64,000 nucleotides of DNA from an uncultured Akkermansia sp. (lineage in GTDB: Bacteria; Verrucomicrobiota; Verrucomicrobiia; Verrucomicrobiales; Akkermansiaceae), in NCBI GenBank assembly GCA_904501975.1, contig CAJGCZ010000004.1:1-64000 (forward strand), in the 5' to 3' direction. The notes below the pieces were generated by a model that saw only the letters and a program-made list of their open reading frames with translations, was not told the DNA's origin and did no database searches. Both the position numbers and the translations under genes were made by a program. Below, one piece after another: positions 14,610 to 23,533 of this stretch; within the stretch, counting starts at the first letter, position 1; each line of letters starts with the position of its first letter.

Positions 14610-17477
14610 TTACTTTCTCGGAGGAAACTCGTAAGTGATTCTACCGGAGCCGGTATTAAAGACGAGGTAGGCATCAAAGTTCTTGCCGCTCTTGTGGCTG
14701 ACAAAACCGGTGATAAGGTCGGTCTTGCCCTTGGTCAAAAGTTTGCTTACCATCTCAACCGTGAGGGAAATGCCGCACATGACGTGGGGAATTGCCAACG
14801 GCTTGCGAGTCTTGCCGGTGGTGTAGCCTTCCACATGCCAAGCATTCTCCGTTTCCAGCAAGGCATGCTCGCCTTTGCCTTTAATTTTAATCATGCCGTG
14901 GCGGACAGCTTTGGACAAGTCTTCCGTTGTGGCATCTGCTGCGGTAAACTTGCTGCCCGCAGCACTTTTCTCGGCTCCCTTTTTGCGAGGCTCACGGGGC
15001 GGGAATTCAAATCCGACGTTGCCTTTCTTTTCATCGAGAACCAAGAAGGCATCGAAGGGACGATTGGTGCGCTGCGAGATGAATCCGGTAATGAGCTCGC
15101 TCTTACCCTCTGCCAGTACGCGGAACATTTGCTCGGGCTCAATCGCTTTGCCTAAAATGGTGCGCGACATGGTGAAGCCGGTTTTGCCGGAACTTTGCTT
15201 AAAGGCCGGAATACTCCATTGGCGGTCATTCTCAAATACCTCCAGCTCGCCTTGGCCCTTGACAGGGGTGGTGCCGATAGAAGATTGCGGTGATTGTTCA
15301 TCCTCTGCCGTAGCTTTATCGTCATCAAAGTAGAACTCTGCCTTCCATGTGGCTTTTGCACTTTCCGGCGCCAGTAGGCGCAGACCTGCTTTGAAGGGCT
15401 TGCCGAACTTGGAGCGGAAACCGTCCATGATGGGGAGCTCTTTCTTCGTTATCAACTGCGTCAATTGGTCATCCGTTAAGCTCAAGCCGGCATGCACGCG
15501 GCGGATTCTGAACTTGCAGGCAGTGCAAGAGACGGCATCAATGCGAGAGGTCAGCTCACCGGCTCCGCATGCAGGGCACACAACATGCAGCTGCTCGTTG
15601 GTGCCGTTGTACATGTAGCTTCGCACGGCTTCCACGATTTCTGTCGTGTAGGTGCGAATGTCTTTCATGAAGGATTCGCGCCCCAGCTTACCGGATTCCA
15701 TCTGCTTGAGCCGGTACTCCCATTCACCGGTTAACTCCGGGCTGGAGAGTGTGCTTAATCCAATCTTGCTCAGCAAATCAATTAAGTCCATACCACGGCG
15801 TGTGGCTACGAGGTCCTTGCCGTCGCGCACGATGTACTCTTGCGTGATAAGGCCTTCAATGATAGAAGCTCGTGTGGCCGGGGTGCCTAAGCCTCGCTCT
15901 TTCATGGCGTAGGCCAATTCTTCATCCTCAACCAGCTTGCCGGCTGTTTCCATGGCTGTAAGCAGGGTGGCTTCCGTATAGGGAGCCGGTGCCTTCGTGC
16001 GGTCGTGAATCGCCTGCGTGTTTTCTGTTAATACCTTTTCCTTGGCTTTTACTTGGCAAAGCTCGTCCTTTTTGCGGCGTTCGGGTGAGCTGTACAGTGC
16101 TTTCCAGCCGGCCTTGAGCATAATGCGTCCATGGGTATGGAAATGGTCTGTGGCGCCGGGAGTCTTAACGATGGTGGTGCGTTCCGTGTCCTCGTACTCT
16201 GCGTTGGGCATAAAGACACCTAAGAAGCGCTGCACTACCAGATTAAAGATTTTGGCAGCATCGCCACTAAGTGATACAAACTTGCCGGTAGGAATAATGG
16301 CAAAGTGGTCGCTTACTTTGCTGCTATCGAATACTCGCTTGGAGGGGCGCACGCGTTTTTCAGCAAGAATCTCCTCAGCAAACGGCGCAAGGTTTTGCAT
16401 GTTCTGCGCAATGGCTGCTACCGTTTTGGTGGCAATGCCAATGTAGTCTTGCGGAAGATACTTGGAATCCGTACGCGGATATGTCAAAACTTTATGCTTT
16501 TCGTAGCATTCCTGTGCAATTTGAAGGGTGCGACTGGCTGAAAAACCATAACGATTGCTGGCTTCCTTTTGAAGTGAGGTGAGGTCGAACAGCAGTGGTG
16601 CCGGCATGGAAACCGGTTTCTTTACTTCCTTCACATCGGCAGGTTGCCCCTTGCAGCGTGCTGCAATAGCTTCGGCAGTGGCTGCGTCCCAAATGCGTTC
16701 ACGCGTGCGCTGTGGTGCTTTTTCGTCCTTCTTCCACTCTGTATCAAACCACTTGCCTTCGTAGTGGCCGGACTCGGTCTTGAAGGTAGCATGAACCTCG
16801 CAATATTCTTCGGGCACAAAGTTAAGAATGTCAATTTGGCGAGCCGTCAGCAATGCTAATGTGGGTGTTTGTACGCGGCCTGTGGTCGTTACGTTGAATC
16901 CGCCGGAGGCAGATTGCAGAACCGTGATGGCGCGTGTGCTATTGAGCCCTACCAACCAGTCCGATTCAGAGCGGCATACGGCAGCATCTGCCAAGTTTGC
17001 CATTTCTTCATCTGTTTTCAGGGTTTCCCATGCTTCCAAAATGGCATCATCCGTCATGCTCTGCATCCAAAGGCGGCGGAGCGGCTTTTTAATCTTGCCG
17101 TAGCGAATGATGTTGCGGAAGATAAGTTCACCCTCGCGCCCGGCATCGCATGCGTTTACCAGTAGCGTTACGTCTTTACCGCGTGCCAATTTCAGTACCT
17201 TCTTGAGTCGCTCAGAAGATTTGGAAATAGGCTCCAACTCCATGCATCGGGGCATGACCGGTAGGTAATCCATTTTCCACGGCAGGCTTTTGCCATCCTC
17301 AGTCTGGGGCTTTTTTTGTTCAACTAAGTGGCCTACTGCTGAGGTGATGATGGTGGTATCATTAGCGAAACTGCCGGTAGATTCATCTTTCTTAAATTTA
17401 CCCAGTTTCTTGCCAAGAACACGGGCAAGATCTGCTGCTACGCTGGGTTTCTCTGCAATGATGAGTGTCTTTGACAT
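14610..17477 (-). CDS. topB: DNA topoisomerase III-type enzyme
   Basis: This is a type IA topoisomerase that passes single strands to resolve catenanes and recombination intermediates. The Toprim domain starts LIIAEKPSVAADLARVLG and has the acidic DACDAGREGELIF. The active-site tyrosine is in LTYPRTDSKYL near residue 335. A zinc ribbon (CPACGAG...CTAC) near residue 645 is followed by three copies of the topoisomerase C-terminal repeat, the last two ending with matching GFISQRTNRPFDAFLVL and GFVSHKSGKNFDAYLVF. The total of 955 aa is longer than E. coli TopB because of these repeats. Transporter and YwaF genes follow closely on the same strand. Confidence 0.95.
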   Translation of the reverse strand: MSKTLIIAEKPSVAADLARVLGKKLGKFKKDESTGSFANDTTIITSAVGHLVEQKKPQTEDGKSLPWKMDYLPVMPRCMELEPISKSSERLKKVLKLARGKDVTLLVNACDAGREGELIFRNIIRYGKIKKPLRRLWMQSMTDDAILEAWETLKTDEEMANLADAAVCRSESDWLVGLNSTRAITVLQSASGGFNVTTTGRVQTPTLALLTARQIDILNFVPEEYCEVHATFKTESGHYEGKWFDTEWKKDEKAPQRTRERIWDAATAEAIAARCKGQPADVKEVKKPVSMPAPLLFDLTSLQKEASNRYGFSASRTLQIAQECYEKHKVLTYPRTDSKYLPQDYIGIATKTVAAIAQNMQNLAPFAEEILAEKRVRPSKRVFDSSKVSDHFAIIPTGKFVSLSGDAAKIFNLVVQRFLGVFMPNAEYEDTERTTIVKTPGATDHFHTHGRIMLKAGWKALYSSPERRKKDELCQVKAKEKVLTENTQAIHDRTKAPAPYTEATLLTAMETAGKLVEDEELAYAMKERGLGTPATRASIIEGLITQEYIVRDGKDLVATRRGMDLIDLLSKIGLSTLSSPELTGEWEYRLKQMESGKLGRESFMKDIRTYTTEIVEAVRSYMYNGTNEQLHVVCPACGAGELTSRIDAVSCTACKFRIRRVHAGLSLTDDQLTQLITKKELPIMDGFRSKFGKPFKAGLRLLAPESAKATWKAEFYFDDDKATAEDEQSPQSSIGTTPVKGQGELEVFENDRQWSIPAFKQSSGKTGFTMSRTILGKAIEPEQMFRVLAEGKSELITGFISQRTNRPFDAFLVLDEKKGNVGFEFPPREPRKKGAEKSAAGSKFTAADATTEDLSKAVRHGMIKIKGKGEHALLETENAWHVEGYTTGKTRKPLAIPHVMCGISLTVEMVSKLLTKGKTDLITGFVSHKSGKNFDAYLVFNTGSGRITYEFPPRK

Positions 17478-17533
17478 GTTACAACGAAAAGGTTTGGCGC
17501 AATCCTCGTGTGAGGGTGCTTTCTGTATCTCTA

Positions 17534-17564
17534 TAGATAGCCTTATTCAGCCCTGTTTTGTCAA
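17534..17564 (-). promoter_or_regulatory. Possible topB promoter
   Basis: TTGACA on the minus strand (17559-17564) is followed at 18-19 bases by CTATCTA, a poor -10. If real, the topB mRNA would have a leader of about 50 bases, unlike most promoters in this window. Confidence 0.35.
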
Positions 17565-17594
17565 GTCTAAAGTGAGTCATTGGCGTGTTTCTGT

Positions 17595-17629
17595 AAAAAA
17601 GAAGCCTGACTCATAGTTGAGCCAGGCTT
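17595..17629 (-). terminator. Terminator of the sulfatase gene
   Basis: Read on the minus strand, AAGCCTGGCTCA pairs with TGAGTCAGGCTT (one mismatch) around an ACTA loop (17602-17629) and is followed by CTTTTTT. It is placed just after the sulfatase stop codon. Confidence 0.85.
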
Positions 17630-17653
17630 GTGTGTAAAGTGTGGGAAAGTGGA

Positions 17654-19465
17654 TTACTTCTTGATGCGGTCATTCTCACCGGGGCCCCAAGAGGGGAGGT
17701 AGTCCGGAATCTTATGGCCACTGCCCGGGCAGGTCTCAGGCACGCGGTAAAGAGCGCGTGCGGCATGGTACTTTTGCGTCAGGTCTTTCATAACCTCGGC
17801 ATAAGCGGGGTCTTGAGAGACGTTGCGCATCTGCTGCGGGTCTGTTTCGTTATCAATGAGCAACCACTCGTTTTCGGGCTTGCGAACACCGCTCTTGCGC
17901 TCGTAGTCAAGGGGTGTCCAAATGCGAGCGAAGGTATAGCGGTCTGTGCGAATTCCGTCGTGGCGGGGTGCATTGTGTTCGCCCGGCTGCTCGTAGAAGG
18001 CGTAGTACAGCGGGCGATCCGTAAATTGCGGAGCCTCTCCGTTAGCAAAGAGGGGAACCATGGATTGACCCTCCATCGTGCGGGTGTTTTCCGGTGTGTT
18101 GGTGCCGGTTACTTCCAGCAGGGTGGGAGCATAGTCAATGTTCTGCACCATAGCGTTGCTGCGGGTTTTTGCAGGGATTTTGCCCTTCCATCGCATAATG
18201 AGGGGCATACGCATGGATTCTTCAAAAATCCAACGCTTATCGTACAAACCGTGTTCGCCGAGGTAGAAGCTTTGGTCGCCTACATAAATAACGAGTGTGT
18301 TTTCAGAGAGGCCGCTTGTATCCAAATAGTCCAGCAGAGAAGCAATGGATTCATCCAAGGAAAGAATGCAACCCAAGTAGTCTTCCATGTACCAGCGCCA
18401 GCGCTGCACGGTCATGTCTTCCTGTGTTTTAATCTTGCCGGCACGCATAGCTTCTACAAACTCACGAGTACGCGTGGTGTAAAAGTTGCGGTATACCTCC
18501 TGCAGGCCGGGTTCAATCCAGTCCATGCTCCAGCCGAGGTTAGTCTTAGGAGCAAACTTCGGTTGGTGTTTTTCAATGTTGAAATCTGCCGGAATCTGGC
18601 CCTTAAACTCGCCGTTTTTAATCTTGTTGCGCAGCTGGTGCTTGGGAATAATCTCCTTCATGACATCGAAGGGAATTTCGTTGTACACCAAGTGATTATC
18701 ATTCCAGTTGCAGAGGTCCCATGCCACGGATTGTCGGTTGTGCTTCATGAACTCCGGGCGGTTCTCCCAGTTATCATGCAAGGTGGCAGGCGGGGTCATC
18801 TTAGCTACATGCTTCTTAATGACATCCAAGTGGCGAGGGGCGGGGAGCCAGTTGCGGTGCGGGGCCTTGTGGCCTACGATAAGCGCAAAGGGTTTCGTCT
18901 TGTCTCGGCTCTCCATCCATGTAATGGCCATGTTGGTAACAACGTCCGTTACATAACCGCGGTGGCGAATGGTCTTGGTATTGCCCTTGTTATCAGCTGT
19001 ATGGAAGGTGGAGTTAAGATAGTCACCTTGGCTGGGGAAGACTTGCCATGAGTCAAACCCGGTGGGTTGAGAGATAAGGTGCCATTTGCCGACGATACCT
19101 GTCTGGTAGCCGGCTGCTTGCAGCATCTTAGGATACGTGGGTTGGTTGCCGTCAAAGGCCGGTCCGCCATAATTGTACAGGAAACCGTTGTTGTGGGAAT
19201 GTCTGCCCGTCAGCATGCATGCGCGGGAGGGGCCACACAGGGAGTTGGCGCAATAGGCGCGATCAAACACCATGCCTTCTTCTGCCATACGTCGAAAACC
19301 GGGCAGCGGTACGGGCGTGTCCTTGTCATTGGTGCCCATAGCGTTAACCGAGTGGTCGTCGGAAATGATGAACAGAATATTAGGGCGGGTGTCTTCTGCC
19401 GCCATGGCAGCCATGGCTCCCATAAACAGTGCTGTTGTAGTAGCCAGTGTGCGAGTAATATTCAT
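17654..19465 (-). CDS. Exported type I (formylglycine) sulfatase
   Basis: This enzyme removes sulfate esters, probably from host or dietary glycans such as mucin or glycosaminoglycans. A signal peptide (to about AMAA at residues 20-23) is followed by the metal-binding NILFIISDDHS with paired aspartates. The formylglycine site is C77-G-P-S-R81 in CANSLCGPSRACMLTGR. GKWHL and the HKAPHRNWLP segment supply further catalytic residues, and the latter recalls GlcNAc-6-O-sulfatase-like subfamilies, though I cannot fix the specificity. The cysteine needs conversion by a maturase in the cytoplasm. The radical SAM enzyme at 3498-4643 is a possible but not preferred candidate. The gene has its own promoter and terminator. 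Confidence 0.93.
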   Translation of the reverse strand: MNITRTLATTTALFMGAMAAMAAEDTRPNILFIISDDHSVNAMGTNDKDTPVPLPGFRRMAEEGMVFDRAYCANSLCGPSRACMLTGRHSHNNGFLYNYGGPAFDGNQPTYPKMLQAAGYQTGIVGKWHLISQPTGFDSWQVFPSQGDYLNSTFHTADNKGNTKTIRHRGYVTDVVTNMAITWMESRDKTKPFALIVGHKAPHRNWLPAPRHLDVIKKHVAKMTPPATLHDNWENRPEFMKHNRQSVAWDLCNWNDNHLVYNEIPFDVMKEIIPKHQLRNKIKNGEFKGQIPADFNIEKHQPKFAPKTNLGWSMDWIEPGLQEVYRNFYTTRTREFVEAMRAGKIKTQEDMTVQRWRWYMEDYLGCILSLDESIASLLDYLDTSGLSENTLVIYVGDQSFYLGEHGLYDKRWIFEESMRMPLIMRWKGKIPAKTRSNAMVQNIDYAPTLLEVTGTNTPENTRTMEGQSMVPLFANGEAPQFTDRPLYYAFYEQPGEHNAPRHDGIRTDRYTFARIWTPLDYERKSGVRKPENEWLLIDNETDPQQMRNVSQDPAYAEVMKDLTQKYHAARALYRVPETCPGSGHKIPDYLPSWGPGENDRIKK

Positions 19466-19474
19466 AACGTCTAA

Positions 19475-19503
19475 AGTCTATCCGGATTGCGGGAGGGAGT
19501 CAA
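19475..19503 (-). promoter_or_regulatory. Sulfatase promoter
   Basis: TTGACT (19498-19503) and TAGACT (19475-19480) are 17 bases apart on the minus strand. The ATG follows the -10 by 9 bases, so the leader is predicted to be 0-3 bases. Confidence 0.7.
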
Positions 19504-19519
19504 GCCAAAAGCTCATGCT

Positions 19520-19651
19520 TTAGCGCTCGTCGCTCATGGGGGTAGCTACTTCGTAGCCATCTGCGTGGAAGATGCGTTTTTTCTGCACGCAGCTGCTGAG
19601 AGCCGCGACGGCCAAGGCGATACCAAGAATGATTGCGGTGGAGTTCTTCAT
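19520..19651 (-). CDS. Small lipoprotein (43 aa)
   Basis: The reading frame gives MKNSTAIILGIALAVAALSS followed by Cys21, a good lipobox (ALSSC), then a 22-residue tail with a basic VQKKR and YEVATPMSDER at the end. It lies 22 bases after the alcohol dehydrogenase gene and is probably cotranscribed with it. Similar short verrucomicrobial lipoproteins are easily missed by gene finders. The function is unknown. Confidence 0.6.
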   Translation of the reverse strand: MKNSTAIILGIALAVAALSSCVQKKRIFHADGYEVATPMSDER

Positions 19652-19673
19652 AATTCTTCAGGTTAAAAATGTG

Positions 19674-20849
19674 TTACAGACAGTTTTTGTAAACTTCTTC
19701 GGCGGATGTGACGTCCAGAACCCGAACTCCGGGTAATAAGCCGCCGGGTCTCACAGAGCACGCGCCCTCAGCCATAGCCTTAAAGTCGGCATCGCGCGGA
19801 ATTCCAAGCTCTTCCATTGTTTGAGGGAGTCCGAGTGATTTGTACCATGCACGAAGACGCATGATGCCTTCTTTTACAACTCTCTCTGTATCGCGAGAGG
19901 CAGCAACGCCCATCACGTTCACGGCCCATTGAGCAAAGATTCCGGGATTCGCTTGCCATACCGCATCAAAGTAGGCGGGTACAAGTACGGCCAAGCCGGC
20001 ACCGTGCGGAACATCGTATACGGCGCTCAACTCGTGCTCCAAGGCATGGCATGTCCAACTCTGTTCTCTGCCTAAGCCTAAAATATTGTTGTGAGCAATC
20101 GTGCCGCTGAAGGCGAGTTGTGCCCAAGCTGCTTCATTTTGGGGCTCATTGCGCAAAATGGAGGCTTGCTGCATAATGGTGCGCATGGTGGCCTCGCTGA
20201 GGGCATCTGTAAGCTCTGTGCCTTGCGTGTTGGTAAAGTAACGCTCGAAAATATGGCAAAGCATATCGCATGCACCGTAAGCCATTTGCTCCGGAGGAAG
20301 GGTCAGGAAGAGCTCCGGGCTAACAATGCTGAGGGCAGGGCGCAGCTGCTCATGGCCGTAGCCGAGCTTTCTGTTGCTCGCTCTGTCGGATATCACCGTA
20401 TTGGGGCTGTTTTCGCTACCGGCTGCAGGAAGGGTCAGGATGGTGGCAACGGGAAGGGGCGTGGTTTGTAATGTTTCTTCCTTTGTATAGAGCTTCCATA
20501 CATCACCTTCGTGAGTGACGCTGAGGGCAATGGCTTTCGCGGAATCGATAACACTGCCGCCGCCTACTGCGAGAATATAATCCACGCCTTCTTCGCGGCA
20601 TAAGGCCACACCCTGGCGCACTAAGTCAATCTCCGGGTTGGGCTTGACGCCACCCAGCTCTACAAAGGAAATGCCGGCTGTTGTTAGTGCATTAACAACA
20701 GATTCATACAAACCGCTGCGTTTGATGCTGCCACCGCCATAATGTAGTAACAACTTTTCTGTCTTTCCTTTCAAAAGATTTCCGATATTTCGGTACTCTC
20801 CGTGCCCGAATACATAGCGCGTTTGGTTGTAATAAGAAAAGCTGTCCAT
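19674..20849 (-). CDS. Iron-dependent alcohol dehydrogenase, BdhA/YqhD type
   Basis: This is a group III metal-dependent alcohol dehydrogenase that reduces aldehydes or oxidises alcohols with NAD(P)(H). The nucleotide-binding AVGGGSVIDSAKAIA is near residue 95. Metal ligands are offered by GACDMLCHIFE (Asp and His) and by CHALEHELSAVYDVPHGAG (two His). The 391-aa length and N-terminal FSYYNQTRYVFG match the BdhA/YqhD branch. Substrate preference is not evident. It has its own promoter (20861-20889), divergent from ffh. Confidence 0.92.
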   Translation of the reverse strand: MDSFSYYNQTRYVFGHGEYRNIGNLLKGKTEKLLLHYGGGSIKRSGLYESVVNALTTAGISFVELGGVKPNPEIDLVRQGVALCREEGVDYILAVGGGSVIDSAKAIALSVTHEGDVWKLYTKEETLQTTPLPVATILTLPAAGSENSPNTVISDRASNRKLGYGHEQLRPALSIVSPELFLTLPPEQMAYGACDMLCHIFERYFTNTQGTELTDALSEATMRTIMQQASILRNEPQNEAAWAQLAFSGTIAHNNILGLGREQSWTCHALEHELSAVYDVPHGAGLAVLVPAYFDAVWQANPGIFAQWAVNVMGVAASRDTERVVKEGIMRLRAWYKSLGLPQTMEELGIPRDADFKAMAEGACSVRPGGLLPGVRVLDVTSAEEVYKNCL

Positions 20850-20860
20850 AAGTTCTCACT

Positions 20861-20889
20861 ATTCTTATCTTTATTGCGCCCGGAGTCAA
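20861..20889 (-). promoter_or_regulatory. Alcohol dehydrogenase promoter
   Basis: TTGACT (20884-20889) and AAGAAT (20861-20866) lie 17 bases apart on the minus strand, 11 bases before the ATG. The -10 is imperfect. Confidence 0.5.
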
Positions 20890-21042
20890 GTTCAATCTGT
20901 AGCATTATCATTGTTATTGTTTCTGAGCACAAAGAGGAATTTTGAACATGCTTTCCTGATAGTACCATGCTGGTGCTGCTTGCGGTGGTGCGCGGGTTTT
21001 GCTGCTTTTGCGATAAGGGATTGAGTATGCCACGCGAATCGC

Positions 21043-21071
21043 TTGACAGAGCGCTGCAAATCTGCTAGTTT
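21043..21071 (+). promoter_or_regulatory. ffh promoter
   Basis: A perfect TTGACA (21043-21048) is followed after 17 bases by TAGTTT (21066-21071). Seven bases then lead to the ATG at 21079, so transcription probably begins at or next to the start codon. Confidence 0.6.
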
Positions 21072-21078
21072 CACAGGC

Positions 21079-22623
21079 ATGTTTTCCTTGCTTTCCGATA
21101 AACTGGATGATGCCTTTCGTAAACTGCGTGGTCTGAGCAAAATCTCAGAGTCCAACATTTCTGAAGCCATGCGCGATATTCGCATGGCTTTGCTTGATGC
21201 AGACGTAGAATACTCCGTTGCTCGTGAGTTTATTGCCTCCGTTAAGGAGCAGGCCATGGGTGAAAAGGTGCTTAAAACGGTTAAGCCGGGTGAGCAAATC
21301 GTTAAGATTTTCCGCGATGAGTTGGCCGCTTTGCTTGGTGGTGAAGAGGCTGAGTTGAATCTTGCCACTCCGGGGCACATTTTGGTGGTTGGTTTGAACG
21401 GTGCCGGTAAGACCACTACCAGTGCTAAATTGGCTCGTCGTCTTAAACTGGAAGGCAAAAAGCCCCTGTTGGTGGCATGCGATTTGATTCGTCCCGCCGC
21501 TATTGATCAGCTCGCTACGCTGGCTGCTCAGATTGAAGTGCCCGTTTACACGCCGTCTGCTACAGAAAAAGATGTTATCCGTGTAGCCAAGGATGCCCTG
21601 GCTTGGGCTAAGACTCAGGAGCACGACGTGATTATCTTTGATACCGCCGGTCGCCAAGAGGTTGATGAGGAATTGGTGGCTGAGTTGCGTAAGCTTGCCA
21701 AATTCCTTGCTCCCCAGGAAGCTCTCTTGGTTGCCGATGCTGCTACTGGTCAGCAAGCTGTGCGCGTGGCGCAAACATTCGATAACGCCGTAGGCCTTAC
21801 CGGTATTATCCTCACCAAATTGGATGGCGATGCCCGCGGTGGTGCTGCTCTTTCCATGCGTGCCGTAACCGGCAAACCGATTAAGTTTGTTGGTGAAGGT
21901 GAAAAGCTGGATATGTTCGGGCATTTCGTGCCGGTGCGTATGGCCGACCGCATTCTCGGCATGGGCGACATTGTGGGGTTGGTGGAAAAGGCTGCAGAGA
22001 ACCTTGATGAGCAGTCTGCCATGAACTCCATGAGCCGCATGATGAGCGGTGAGTTTAATTTCAACGACTTCCTCAACCAGATGCGCATGATGCAGAAGTT
22101 GGGCCCGTTGGAGGGCTTGTTGAAGCTTCTGCCCGGTTTTGGTAAGCTGCGTAAGCAGTTGCCCGATGGCGCTCTTGATCCTAAGCGCTTGAAGCGCATG
22201 GAAGCCATCGTTCTGTCCATGACTCCGGCAGAGCGTGCTAATTACAAGTTGCTCATTCCTTCTCGCCGTCGTCGCATTGCAAAGGGTTCCGGCGTGTCTG
22301 AAATTGAAGTAAACCGCTTTATTAAGAACTTCAAGGAAATGAAGGAAATGATGGGTGGTAAGAAAGGTGCCATGGGTGGCCTGATGAAAGCTATGCAAGG
22401 TGGCGGTATGCCTGCCGGTATGCCCACGCCGCCCGCCGGCGGTATGCCTGATTTAAACTCCATGATGCAATCCGGCAACATGCCCGACCTTTCCGGTATG
22501 TTTGGTCCCGGTGGCATGCCCGATATGTCTGAACTTGCCAAGGCGGCTTCCGGTAAAAAATCGCCCTTAGGTGGTGGCGGTTTCTTAGGTGGGCTTTTTG
22601 GTGGTAAACGCCGCCGCCGTTAA
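21079..22623 (+). CDS. ffh: Signal recognition particle protein
   Basis: Ffh binds signal sequences and SRP RNA and, with FtsY, delivers ribosomes to the membrane. The N domain starts FSLLSDKLDDAFRKLRG. The GTPase domain has GLNGAGKTTTSAKLA, DTAGRQEVDEEL and TKLDGDARGG. The M domain holds the RNA-binding SRRRRIAKGSGVSEIEVNRF. After it comes an unusual tail of about 85 residues rich in Met, Gly and Pro, with repeated GGMP-type units and a basic KRRRR end. I placed the start at 21079 rather than 12 codons upstream because the upstream codons overlap the promoter and are not family-like. The SRP RNA gene is not in the flanks. Confidence 0.96.
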   Translation: MFSLLSDKLDDAFRKLRGLSKISESNISEAMRDIRMALLDADVEYSVAREFIASVKEQAMGEKVLKTVKPGEQIVKIFRDELAALLGGEEAELNLATPGHILVVGLNGAGKTTTSAKLARRLKLEGKKPLLVACDLIRPAAIDQLATLAAQIEVPVYTPSATEKDVIRVAKDALAWAKTQEHDVIIFDTAGRQEVDEELVAELRKLAKFLAPQEALLVADAATGQQAVRVAQTFDNAVGLTGIILTKLDGDARGGAALSMRAVTGKPIKFVGEGEKLDMFGHFVPVRMADRILGMGDIVGLVEKAAENLDEQSAMNSMSRMMSGEFNFNDFLNQMRMMQKLGPLEGLLKLLPGFGKLRKQLPDGALDPKRLKRMEAIVLSMTPAERANYKLLIPSRRRRIAKGSGVSEIEVNRFIKNFKEMKEMMGGKKGAMGGLMKAMQGGGMPAGMPTPPAGGMPDLNSMMQSGNMPDLSGMFGPGGMPDMSELAKAASGKKSPLGGGGFLGGLFGGKRRRR

Positions 22624-22656
22624 GCAATACTTCTCTTTTTCCGCTTCTTTTAATAG

Positions 22657-22694
22657 AAACCCCCCGAATGCCAAAACATTCGGGGGTTTTCTCT
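22657..22694. terminator. Bidirectional terminator between ffh and fabI
   Basis: AACCCCCGAATG and CATTCGGGGGTT form a strong stem around CCAAAA, with T-runs on both strands. It sits between the convergent ffh and fabI genes and can serve both. Confidence 0.93.
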
Positions 22695-22715
22695 AATAAA
22701 TGAGTTCGTGCAAAG

Positions 22716-23510
22716 TTACATGCCGACGATTTCGTAACCGCCGTCCACGTAAATCACCTGACCGGTGATGCTGGCAGCACCATCGCTGGCCAAGAAGGTG
22801 GCTGTTGCGCCCAATTCCTCCAGTGTGCAGGAGCGCTGCAACGGGCTCTTCTCCTCATATACCTTGAACATGCCGGTGAAGCCGGAAACGCCACGAGCTG
22901 CCAAGGTTTGTACGGGGCCTGCGGAGATGCAGTTGACACGAATCGGAGCTTCGCGACGACCAAGGTCAAAGGCAAGGTACTTAGCGCTCGTCTCCAAAGC
23001 TGCCTTAGATACGGCCATGAGATTGTAGTTCGGTACTACCTTCTGGCTGGCGTAGTAGGAAAGGGCTGTGATGGAGCCACCGTTCGTCATCATGGGGGCA
23101 ACGGCACGGGAAAGCGCAATCAGCGAGTAGGCTGAAACCTGAAGGGACAAATCCCAAGCATCGCGAGGAATATCAGAGAAATGGCCTTCCAAGGTGCCCG
23201 GAGCCTTCGGTGCAAAGGCAATGGCGTGCAGCAGCATGTCTACACGGTCTGTGTGCTCTGCTACAAAGCTAAAGAAGTTGGCGATGGAGTTATCGTCTGT
23301 TACGTCCAAATCGCAAACCGGGGTGTCTTCGCCAAAGGATTCTTTTACGAGCTTGGTTACGCCATCCTTAAGGCGTTCACCCTGATAATTGAAGATGAGC
23401 TTTGCGCCGGCTTCGTGCCATGCTTTTGCGATACCATAGGCAATGCTGCGCTTGTTGGCAACACCTGTTACGATACCGACCTTGCCTGCTAACGGTTTAT
23501 CAAGTGACAT
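22716..23510 (-). CDS. fabI: Enoyl-ACP reductase (NADH)
   Basis: FabI reduces trans-2-enoyl-ACP in the last step of each fatty-acid elongation round. It is a short-chain dehydrogenase of 264 aa. The nucleotide site reads GIVTGVANKRSIAYGIAKA, and the catalytic Tyr and Lys lie in NYNLMAVSKAALE with the FabI-type Y-x6-K spacing. AGPVQTLAARGVSGF is the substrate loop that triclosan-like inhibitors order. It follows the YbjN-like gene by 23 bases and has no Shine-Dalgarno sequence. Confidence 0.96.
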   Translation of the reverse strand: MSLDKPLAGKVGIVTGVANKRSIAYGIAKAWHEAGAKLIFNYQGERLKDGVTKLVKESFGEDTPVCDLDVTDDNSIANFFSFVAEHTDRVDMLLHAIAFAPKAPGTLEGHFSDIPRDAWDLSLQVSAYSLIALSRAVAPMMTNGGSITALSYYASQKVVPNYNLMAVSKAALETSAKYLAFDLGRREAPIRVNCISAGPVQTLAARGVSGFTGMFKVYEEKSPLQRSCTLEELGATATFLASDGAASITGQVIYVDGGYEIVGM

Positions 23511-23533
23511 AGTATGATGTTTGTGTTAGTGGT

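Noticed and set aside
17630..19051. Long plus-strand frame of 473 codons opposite the sulfatase
   Set aside because: It is the antisense shadow of the sulfatase gene, which has a signal peptide, catalytic motifs and its own promoter. The plus frame has no recognisable domain.
20890..21042. SRP RNA gene in the gap upstream of ffh
   Set aside because: The conserved GGAAGGAAGCAGC-type tetraloop region is absent on both strands.
21145..22398. Minus-strand frame of 417 codons opposite ffh
   Set aside because: ffh is certain on the plus strand. The opposite frame is a codon-bias artefact.
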